Below are positions 1 through 4,445 of a stretch of 7,091 bases of DNA, one piece after another (position 1 is the first letter of the stretch; every line of letters begins with the position of its first letter). The stretch comes from JARDZI01 sp041639705 (GTDB taxonomy: Bacteria; Bacillota; Clostridia; Clostridiales; Caloramatoraceae), in the NCBI GenBank assembly GCA_041639705.1, contig JBEQBT010000179.1, forward strand, positions 1 to 7,091, in the 5' to 3' direction. The notes under the pieces were generated by a model. That model did no database searches. It was not told where the DNA came from and worked only from the letters and a program-made list of their open reading frames with translations. A program made the translations under genes and the position numbers.

Positions 1-70
1 CTATCTTTAAAAATTAACATAAAAAGGGATTTCTAAACATTTTATATATTAAATTTTGATTTAGCGTTCT

Positions 71-85
71 ACCGCCCTTGGCGGT
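71..85. other. Short GC hairpin at distal edge of array
   Basis: ACCGCC (71-76) pairs with GGCGGT (80-85) around a 3-nt loop, immediately outside the left core of R1. No T-run follows on either strand, so it is not a standard terminator. The rest of 1-70 is AT-rich and shows nothing I can identify. Confidence 0.4.
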
Positions 86-88
86 TTA

Positions 89-206
89 GTTCAACGTTTG
101 TACTCCCGACGCCTTCGAACCCGTTTATGTGGTGAGAAGGTGTGTTGTGGCTTCTTCGAAGACTTGACTGCTTGCAGCCACAACGAACGGGAGTGCTTTG
201 TTATGT
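89..206 (+). repeat. R1: attC-like branched repeat, distal end of array
   Basis: Left core GTTCAAC (89-95) and right core GTTATGT (200-206). The outer stem is ACTCCCG (102-108) with CGGGAGT (188-194). Hairpin 1 is ACGCCTTC (109-116) with GAAGGTGT (136-143), whose third pair is G·T. Hairpin 2 is GTTGTGGCT (144-152) with AGCCACAAC (176-184), followed by an unpaired GAA (185-187). The loop of hairpin 2 holds GACTTGACT. The left and right cores do not match each other. The left core matches the far right edge of the array instead. On the minus strand R1 follows the gene at 266-556. Confidence 0.8.
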
Positions 207-265
207 GCAGTGGCAATTGCCTACCCATCTTTATCGTAATGATTTGTTACGAGATAATATGAAAA

Positions 266-556
266 CTACGAAATATGCTTCCTATAGTTCCTATAAGTTG
301 CTACTATATTGATTGTAGAAAAAATTATTAATACAAGAATCCATATATAACCATTGCCGAAACCTAAGGTTGCAATTGATAATAGAAACAAAGTGCATCC
401 CCATCCTATATTAATTAATCCATTTATTTTTAACCAATCATAAAGTTTATCACCTTGAACTGATGTTTCTATACTATAAGGAATCATTTTTCCATAAATC
501 CGAAAAATCCCTCTAATAATTAATGCTATTCCTATTAAAAAAAACAAAATTGTCAC
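266..556 (-). CDS. Small three-helix membrane protein, unknown function
   Basis: I do not recognise this protein. It is about 96 residues with three hydrophobic segments (roughly 1-20, 46-66 and 69-86), a polar stretch between the first two, and a basic C-terminus (RNYRKH), so it is probably an integral membrane protein. The size and N-terminal helix recall small Firmicute membrane proteins such as DUF3784, but I see no diagnostic motif. I choose the GTG at 556 because GGAGGGG lies 6 nt upstream of it. That ribosome binding site sits inside codons 2-3 of the alternative ATG at 571, and the ATG has no site of its own. It is the most distal gene of the array, flanked by R1 and R2, with no partner gene in its cassette. 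Confidence 0.75.
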   Translation of the reverse strand: MTILFFLIGIALIIRGIFRIYGKMIPYSIETSVQGDKLYDWLKINGLINIGWGCTLFLLSIATLGFGNGYIWILVLIIFSTINIVATYRNYRKHIS

Positions 557-571
557 AATAATCCCCTCCAT
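557..571 (-). promoter_or_regulatory. RBS GGAGGGG deciding a GTG start
   Basis: On the minus strand GGAGGGG is followed by ATTATT and then GTG at 556-554, a normal 6-nt spacing. The upstream ATG (571-569) overlaps this site and has no purine-rich sequence before it, so annotation from the ATG probably adds five residues. Confidence 0.6.
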
Positions 572-664
572 CTAATTCTAATATTGTGTAATTTAATACA
601 GAAGCAAGGCTTCATCATACTAAAAAGAAATAAACAAATTTCTGATTAAATAGCAAGGTCTTCA

Positions 665-712
665 AATTATGACTTCGAAGCCCAGCTCCGATATTGCCAT
701 TGCACATAACGT
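665..712 (-). repeat. Cassette leader repeat, copy 1
   Basis: This 48-bp block next to R2 matches 1440-1487 next to R3 at 45 of 48 positions. On the minus strand it is the 5' leader of the small membrane protein cassette and includes the R2 left core and the palindrome CTTCGAAG. It shows that two adjacent cassettes share their entry end although their genes are unrelated. Confidence 0.85.
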
Positions 713-818
713 TTTGGATTTGAGACGCCTTTGAGCCCTGTCAAGTGGCGAAAAGGTGTGTTGCGGATTGCTCCAAAGACTTGACCCTACCGCAACGAAC
801 TCAAATCCTGTGTTATGT
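704..818 (+). repeat. R2: attC-like branched repeat
   Basis: Left core ACATAAC (704-710) and right core GTTATGT (812-818). The outer stem is GGATTTGAG (716-724) with CTCAAATCC (800-808). Hairpin 1 is ACGCCTTT (725-732) with AAAGGTGT (752-759), third pair G·T. Hairpin 2 is GTTGCGG (760-766) with CCGCAAC (790-796), then GAA (797-799). The arms differ in sequence from R1 but pair equally well, so the fold is conserved by compensatory change. On the minus strand it follows the acetyltransferase gene. Confidence 0.8.
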
Positions 819-860
819 GTAGTGACAACTACAGTCTCTCCCTTTATTCATTTTTTTGAT

Positions 861-880
861 GTATAATATAAAAAGTTTAC
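861..880 (-). repeat. Shared 3' block after acetyltransferase gene
   Basis: These 20 bp match 3837-3856 at 19 of 20 positions. In both places the block lies a few bases beyond the stop codon of the cassette gene and before the attC-like repeat. On the plus strand it contains TATAAT, but I find no acceptable -35 element at either copy. Confidence 0.7.
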
Positions 881-886
881 GAATCA

Positions 887-1351
887 TTATTCTTTTGACT
901 TCATCATCAAACATTCCGTTATACCTTTTCTGTATAAGTTAGGTATATCACCAATTATTGAATATCCTATATCTTTGTACAATCTTTTTGCATCTTGATT
1001 AAAATCGGCTACTACTAAAAATAGTTTTGAATATTTTTTATAATAACCATCCTCAATAAATTTTAAGAGTACTTTTCCTATCCCTTTACCACGATTTTCA
1101 CTTTTGACAGCAATAATATGTATGTAAGGAAACGAATGGAAGATTCCATTTAATATAACCCATACAAATCCCTTACAGTTGTTATTATTGTCTATTGCGA
1201 CATATATATCGTTTTCATTAAATCCTTCTTCCAATGATTTTCGAGCACTTCCCTTTTCTGAAAAATATCTTTTCCCCAGTTCTGAATTTACTAATGCATC
1301 CTCGCAATCATCTATATAATTTATACTTCCCTTTACAACTGTTATTTCCAT
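887..1351 (-). CDS. GNAT family N-acetyltransferase
   Basis: A probable acetyl-CoA-dependent N-acetyltransferase, cytoplasmic, substrate unknown. The 154-residue protein is one GNAT domain of normal size. The acetyl-CoA pyrophosphate loop is RGKGIG at 87-92, preceded by the strand IHIIAV (77-82). The C-terminal half has NQDAKRLYKDIGY (118-130), the usual Asn and Tyr of motif B, followed by the closing beta-strand segment LYRKGITECLMM. I start at ATG 1351 because AGGGGT (1361-1366) lies 9 nt upstream; an in-frame ATG at 1408 would add 19 residues with no ribosome binding site. It stands alone between R2 and R3. GNAT genes are frequent integron cassette cargo and some inactivate drugs or toxins, but nothing here points to a substrate. 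Confidence 0.9.
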   Translation of the reverse strand: MEITVVKGSINYIDDCEDALVNSELGKRYFSEKGSARKSLEEGFNENDIYVAIDNNNNCKGFVWVILNGIFHSFPYIHIIAVKSENRGKGIGKVLLKFIEDGYYKKYSKLFLVVADFNQDAKRLYKDIGYSIIGDIPNLYRKGITECLMMKSKE

Positions 1352-1360
1352 ATAAAATAC

Positions 1361-1366
1361 ACCCCT
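1361..1366 (-). promoter_or_regulatory. RBS AGGGGT for acetyltransferase
   Basis: AGGGGT on the minus strand, 9 nt before ATG 1351, supports the shorter start over the in-frame ATG at 1408. Confidence 0.6.
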
Positions 1367-1439
1367 AATCTTAAGTTTACTTCCCAATATTAAACCAGAG
1401 TGAATCAAACAAAATTTTGCATATTTATGAAAAATCTAT

Positions 1440-1487
1440 AATTAAGACTTCGAAGCCCAGCCCCGATATTGTCATTGCACATAACGT
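1440..1487 (-). repeat. Cassette leader repeat, copy 2
   Basis: Second copy of the 48-bp leader (45 of 48 identical to 665-712). It lies at the minus-strand start of the acetyltransferase cassette and runs into the R3 left core. Confidence 0.85.
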
Positions 1488-1593
1488 CTCCGTATGACCG
1501 ACGTGCCTGAGCCCATTTATGTGGCGAAGGCATGTGTGCTGGCTGCTTAAGAGAAGTGACCCACTCAGCACGAACGGTCATACCTTGTTAGTG
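1479..1593 (+). repeat. R3: attC-like branched repeat
   Basis: Left core ACATAAC (1479-1485) and right core GTTAGTG (1587-1593). The outer stem is GTATGACCG (1492-1500) with CGGTCATAC (1575-1583). Hairpin 1 is ACGTGCCT (1501-1508) with AGGCATGT (1528-1535), third pair G·T. Hairpin 2 is GTGCTGG (1536-1542) with TCAGCAC (1565-1571), ending in a G·T pair, then GAA (1572-1574). Its two cores do not match each other, but each matches its partner core across the neighbouring cassette. On the minus strand it follows the membrane protein gene at 1676-2164. Confidence 0.8.
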
Positions 1594-1656
1594 GAAGTCC
1601 CGTTTCTCTCAAACCCTCAATCCAAACTAATCCGAAAAAATTTTGATAAACAATAT

Positions 1657-1705
1657 AAGAAGGAGGTAAACTATGTTATTTAGAATTTTTGCTAATATCA
1701 TATAA
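1657..1705 (+). other. Plus-strand consensus RBS with 10-codon micro-ORF
   Basis: AAGAAGGAGG (1657-1666) is followed by a 6-nt spacer and ATG at 1673. The frame reads MLFRIFANII and stops at 1703-1705. It opposes and overlaps the 3' end of the minus-strand membrane gene. The ribosome binding site is near-ideal, but I see no plus-strand promoter of quality upstream. It could be a hydrophobic micropeptide, the remnant start of a lost gene, or chance. Confidence 0.25.
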
Positions 1706-2164
1706 CTCATTACCTCGAAGCAAGCTTTTAAATATCAAATAAATAGTTACTCCTAAAGTAATTAATAAAGGAATAAATAATAGCTGCGTCAAATTCCCAA
1801 CAGGAGCATTAAAAACTATAGCAAAAACATAGTTCAAAATAAATAAAGAGATTAATGCTGTAAGTTGAATCAAAATAGATCCTTTAAGGAAAGGTTTATA
1901 TTTTTTAATGAAAATCATAGTAATATAAACTATTATAATGATTAAAAAGGCAATTTCAAAAAATGAAGCATAATTTGATAACGTTCTAATTTTAGTGAAC
2001 TCACCTTGAGTTATTTCTAATTTGCCTAATAATGGCTTACTGACTGTTGATTTATAAATTTCAATAGACACATATGCCATATTTATAAATACCTGTAATA
2101 AAATGAGTATACGTAAAATATTGTTTTGGTTAAATAGTTTTTTCTTATTTTGGCTTTCTCCCAT
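1676..2164 (-). CDS. Four-helix membrane protein, unknown function
   Basis: I do not recognise this protein. It has 162 residues and a polar basic N-terminus, MGESQNKKK. Four hydrophobic segments follow at about 17-35, 68-87, 95-118 and 126-146, with a charged loop (about 36-62) after the first. No cleavable signal peptide, catalytic motif or metal site is visible. The start is ATG 2164, with AGGGGGGAG (2169-2177) 4 nt upstream. Its leader, AATTATTAGGGGGGAG, closely resembles that of the toxin gene two repeats away, suggesting that cassettes share 5' ends. It is alone between R3 and R4. A membrane-linked immunity or stress role is possible but unsupported. Confidence 0.8.
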   Translation of the reverse strand: MGESQNKKKLFNQNNILRILILLQVFINMAYVSIEIYKSTVSKPLLGKLEITQGEFTKIRTLSNYASFFEIAFLIIIIVYITMIFIKKYKPFLKGSILIQLTALISLFILNYVFAIVFNAPVGNLTQLLFIPLLITLGVTIYLIFKSLLRGNELYDISKNSK

Positions 2165-2307
2165 AAAACTCCCCCCTAATAATTAAAAACTTTAAATATC
2201 TAAAAAGGCTCTTATATAAATGAAATCTTTATTCGCCCTTTTCTACAAATTTGAATTAAACTCTTCAGACATATTTTCAATCCAAAGAAAATTTGCTGAG
2301 GGATTTC

Positions 2308-2409
2308 CACTAACGTTTTTAGTTTCCGAAGTTCATGAGCTATAGCCAAGCTTGGCTTAGCGAATGAATTTGGGTGGAGCGTAGCGGAACCGGAAACTTT
2401 TTGTTAGCT
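2308..2409 (+). repeat. R4: shorter, divergent attC-like repeat
   Basis: Left core CACTAAC (2308-2314) and right core GTTAGCT (2403-2409). The outer stem is AGTTTCCG (2321-2328) with CGGAAACT (2391-2398). Hairpin 1 is AAGTTCAT (2329-2336) with ATGAATTT (2364-2371), again with G·T as third pair, and is capped by the palindrome AGCCAAGCTTGGCT (2344-2357). The long second hairpin of R1, R2, R3 and R5 is replaced by a short GGTGGAGCGTAGCGGAACC segment. It has the same cores and outer logic but looks like a second subtype. On the minus strand it follows the toxin and small RNA cassette. Confidence 0.75.
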
Positions 2410-2610
2410 GCCGTCTGTCTCCAAAATAATCTGTCACATAGACCGAACTTCTAAAACAACATTTTTCTTTTATATCGGATATAATCTATATAAAAGAATT
2501 ACATTTCAACTTAGGCTATCTCTCTTACTTTATGTACCTTTATGTGGCTTTAAAAACAATTTTAGATCTATAAATAACTATAACCTAATTTTACCACATT
2601 TTTTAGTAAG
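2410..2610. other. Non-coding stretch of toxin cassette
   Basis: Between R4 and the first small RNA terminator no coding frame is convincing on either strand. The only structure is an AT-rich inverted repeat, TTCTTTTATAT (2465-2475) with ATATAAAAGAA (2488-2498), an 11-bp perfect stem with a 12-nt loop. Its role is unknown. Confidence 0.5.
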
Positions 2611-2650
2611 TTATAATAAACAAGGAGCAACCTTAAAAGGTTGCTCCTTG
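2611..2650 (-). terminator. Strong hairpin ending small RNA A
   Basis: CAAGGAGCAACCTT (2621-2634) pairs perfectly with AAGGTTGCTCCTTG (2637-2650) around AA. On the minus strand it is followed by TTTATTATAA; on the plus strand it is followed by GAAAATAATC with no T-run. It therefore terminates minus-strand transcription, and the tail is mediocre. Confidence 0.6.
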
Positions 2651-2695
2651 AAAATAATCAGACTCGCACTAAACATGCGGAAATAATGTAATTCT
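2611..2695 (-). ncRNA. Candidate small RNA A (tandem family)
   Basis: On the minus strand this unit reads TACATTATTTC (2690-2680), a small stem CGCA/TGCG, a second box ATTATTTTCAA (2658-2648), and then a 14-bp perfect hairpin (2621-2650) with a short T-rich tail. It has the same order and the same 30-nt box spacing as unit B, but unrelated stem sequences. A TATACT -10-like element lies at 2701-2706; the -35 is poor, so it may be weakly expressed or read through from B. The 5' end is approximate. Confidence 0.5.
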
Positions 2696-2745
2696 AATAT
2701 AGTATACGTTAATAGCTTCTAAAAATGCACAAAAATTAAAATTTT

Positions 2746-2784
2746 AGAAAACAAAATGTAGTAGCCATAGACTACTACATTTTG
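2746..2784 (-). terminator. Terminator of small RNA B
   Basis: CAAAATGTAGTAG (2752-2764) pairs perfectly with CTACTACATTTTG (2772-2784) around a 7-nt loop. On the minus strand it is followed by TTTTCT and more T-rich sequence, a plausible intrinsic terminator despite a low-GC stem. Confidence 0.6.
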
Positions 2785-2833
2785 GAAATAATGATAATCA
2801 CGATTTCTCGCGTGAAATAATGTACTTTCTTTT
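2748..2833 (-). ncRNA. Candidate small RNA B with own promoter
   Basis: A transcript of about 85 nt is predicted from a sigma-70 promoter (2840-2868) to an intrinsic terminator (2746-2784). It contains TACATTATTTC (2824-2814), a 5-bp stem TCACG/CGTGA, and a second box ATTATTTCCAA. Unit A (2611-2695) repeats this layout with identical box spacing and compensating stem changes, which argues for a structured RNA family. No reading frame of note is present. It lies just 3' of the toxin gene and on the same strand. Its function is unknown; candidates are an RNA antitoxin, an antisense regulator or an independent small RNA. Confidence 0.6.
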
Positions 2834-2839
2834 AATTAA

Positions 2840-2868
2840 ATAATATCATTTGATATTTAGCTTGTCAA
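2840..2868 (-). promoter_or_regulatory. Sigma-70 promoter of small RNA B
   Basis: On the minus strand TTGACA (2868-2863), a 17-nt spacer and TATTAT (2845-2840). The -35 is perfect and the -10 has one mismatch. Predicted start is near 2833. It is one of the best promoters in the window and drives no protein gene. Confidence 0.75.
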
Positions 2869-2933
2869 CAACATTTAGTTTAAATTGTATCCATTTTTTC
2901 ATATATTATACCAAGTAGAGGATAAATGTCCTA

Positions 2934-3437
2934 CTATACATCAAATTTATAGTGTTCTAGGGCCTCGTTGATTTTCTTTAGTTCATCATCTAGTAAAGCC
3001 CTTACTTTTCCTTTATTCCAAAATGGTGCTCTTATACGTGTTTTGCTTACAGTTCTAATCTGTTCAACTAGCACTGTATCACCTGTTGATAATGGTACAT
3101 GAAACCAAAATGTACTACCCACATATTTAGGTTCATCTGATATTGGAGCCACAACTACTACTTCTGATAGTTTAGTCCCCCAAAGAATTACTGCTGGTCT
3201 ATCTTTTTCTTGCTCTGACCCAATATTTTTTCCGAAATCAATATAATATACACCTTTCTTAAATATTGGGAAAGATTTAGCTATGTCAGGATTTAGTCTC
3301 ATATCAGTTTTGGTATTTAGCCATTCAACATACTCTTTTGCATCATTGAAATCTGTTGGCAATAACTTCTCGCCAATATCATTTAATCGTCCTTTAACTT
3401 CCTGAATAGCTTTTTCATCATCCTTTAAAATTCCCAA
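2934..3437 (-). CDS. PemK/MazF-like toxin with N-terminal extension, no protein antitoxin
   Basis: A probable sequence-specific endoribonuclease of the PemK/MazF family. The first 58 or so residues are a charged helical extension not found in minimal MazF. The toxin domain follows: GVYYIDFGKN (62-71), GSEQ (73-76), RPAVIL (80-85), VVVVAPIS (93-100) and LVEQIRTVSKTRI (123-135). By comparison with Bacillus MazF, R80 aligns with the catalytic Arg25. S100 stands where Thr48 normally is and keeps the hydroxyl. The start is a TTG at 3437 with AGGGGGGAGGG (3443-3453) just upstream; no ATG fits. A promoter lies at 3527-3556. No MazE-like gene is found on either side within the R4-R5 cassette. Two small RNA units lie immediately downstream. 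The family assignment is firm; activity and antitoxin are unproven. Confidence 0.88.
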   Translation of the reverse strand: MGILKDDEKAIQEVKGRLNDIGEKLLPTDFNDAKEYVEWLNTKTDMRLNPDIAKSFPIFKKGVYYIDFGKNIGSEQEKDRPAVILWGTKLSEVVVVAPISDEPKYVGSTFWFHVPLSTGDTVLVEQIRTVSKTRIRAPFWNKGKVRALLDDELKKINEALEHYKFDV

Positions 3438-3453
3438 GGTATCCCTCCCCCCT
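3438..3453 (-). promoter_or_regulatory. Strong RBS before a TTG start
   Basis: AGGGGGGAGGG (3453-3443) precedes TTG 3437-3435 by 5 nt. A strong ribosome binding site with a weak start codon may hold toxin translation at a set low level (inference). The leader CTAATTACTAGGGGGGAG parallels that of the gene at 1676-2164. Confidence 0.6.
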
Positions 3454-3526
3454 AGTAATTAGTCTATCTGTATATCAAGAAATCCTTAACTTATAAAAGC
3501 AAGGTTAAAGCGTTGCAGACATACTA

Positions 3527-3556
3527 ATTATACACTATCACTAACAGAACTGAAAA
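3527..3556 (-). promoter_or_regulatory. Probable promoter of toxin gene
   Basis: Minus-strand TATAAT (3532-3527) lies 18 nt after TTTTCA (3556-3551). The -10 is perfect and the -35 matches 4 of 6. The predicted 5' leader is about 80 nt. The rest of 3454-3653 shows no gene. Confidence 0.5.
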
Positions 3557-3653
3557 TAATTCAGATATATAATTCCATAAAAAATTAAATCTGAAGTTAC
3601 CATAATGGGCATGCTTCTAATTTATTCTGAATATTTCAATTTGCTAAGATGGC

Positions 3654-3767
3654 AGCTAACGTTCCGGCTTGCAGACGTCCCTGAGCAATTAAGCGAAGGG
3701 ATGTGTTGTGGCGACCACAGAGCTTGACTCCCTGGCTGCCACAACGAACTGCAAGCTTTTGTTAGAT
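3654..3767 (+). repeat. R5: attC-like branched repeat
   Basis: Left core AGCTAAC (3654-3660) and right core GTTAGAT (3761-3767, a perfect GTTRRRY). The outer stem is GCTTGCAG (3667-3674) with CTGCAAGC (3749-3756). Hairpin 1 is ACGTCCCT (3675-3682) with AGGGATGT (3697-3704), third pair G·T, and has a shorter loop than in R1-R3. Hairpin 2 is GTTGTGGC (3705-3712) with GCCACAAC (3738-3745), then GAA (3746-3748). On the minus strand it follows the NUDIX gene. Confidence 0.8.
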
Positions 3768-3836
3768 GCTGTCCCGTACAGCGCTACTTCCAATTTCCAC
3801 TTTTTAAAACTATAATAATTATTTTCATTTATACCT

Positions 3837-3856
3837 GTATAATATAAAAAGATTAC
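3837..3856 (-). repeat. Shared 3' block after NUDIX gene
   Basis: Matches 861-880 at 19 of 20 positions. It lies just past the NUDIX stop codon, in the same relative place as the other copy in the acetyltransferase cassette. Confidence 0.7.
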
Positions 3857-3861
3857 AAACA

Positions 3862-4341
3862 TCAAAATTCCTTTAGTTCAATGAAGTTAACACCATTATC
3901 AGTTGCAACTCCTGCGTATAATTTATTATTTTCTTTTCCTATGGACAAATAATGTCTCATACATTCTTTAGCAGTAAAGGGCATTTCTCTATCTAAAACT
4001 TCATTCATATCAATCCACTCCAATGTGCCCTCATCACATTCTTTAATATCTATTTCAGTATTATATAATTCAGTAAAATAGTAATAGTTTTGTCTAATCT
4101 CATTGTTTTTCATACGAAGTGTAATATATTTTAATTTCACAGCCCCAATATCACTTTCTGTAATACCTGTTTCCTCAAACAATTCCCTAATAACACATGC
4201 CTTTGGATTATTTAGTTCATCCTTTTCAAAGTGCCCCCCTATACCACACCATGAAGGTTGAACCACTCTTGAGCCAACTCTATAAAGCAGTAGTATTTTA
4301 TTTTTAAACATAATATAAATTGTGGTCATATTCCTTAACAT
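3862..4341 (-). CDS. NUDIX hydrolase
   Basis: A cytoplasmic Mg-dependent hydrolase that splits a nucleoside diphosphate linked to another group; the substrate cannot be read from the sequence. The 159-residue protein has an N-terminal beta strand region (TTIYIMFKNKILLLYR, 6-21). The Nudix box follows: G36-x5-E42, then RELFEETGI (52-60). The spacing between E42 and R52 is 9 residues rather than the standard 7, so the loop is two residues longer, but the REx2EE core is intact. A conserved C-terminal part follows (MPFTAKECMRHYLSIGK, then LYAGVATDNGVNFIEL). The start is ATG 4341, with GAGGTG (4350-4355) 8 nt upstream. It occupies the most proximal cassette, between R5 and R6, and would be first behind the promoter at 4654-4681. 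Confidence 0.92.
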   Translation of the reverse strand: MLRNMTTIYIMFKNKILLLYRVGSRVVQPSWCGIGGHFEKDELNNPKACVIRELFEETGITESDIGAVKLKYITLRMKNNEIRQNYYYFTELYNTEIDIKECDEGTLEWIDMNEVLDREMPFTAKECMRHYLSIGKENNKLYAGVATDNGVNFIELKEF

Positions 4342-4445
4342 ACTTGAAACACCTCATTATACAATAATTTTTGCTTCGCTATATAATACTGTTGTATATC
4401 AATAAATTTTACTTCCATCTTTTCAAAAACCTTCTTAGGGATAGC

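Noticed and set aside
861..866. Plus-strand promoter at the TATAAT in the shared 3' block (also 3838-3843)
   Set aside because: The -10 is perfect at both copies, but neither has an acceptable -35 at 16-18 nt, and nothing on the plus strand downstream would be expressed.
1352..1408. 19-residue N-terminal extension of the acetyltransferase
   Set aside because: The upstream ATG has no ribosome binding site, while the ATG at 1351 has AGGGGT at 9 nt and begins at the usual edge of the GNAT domain.
2611..2868. Classical type III toxin-antitoxin locus
   Set aside because: Type III loci have short direct RNA repeats upstream of the toxin with a terminator between. Here the RNA units are downstream, have a promoter of their own and are not simple tandem repeats, so only an analogy is claimed.
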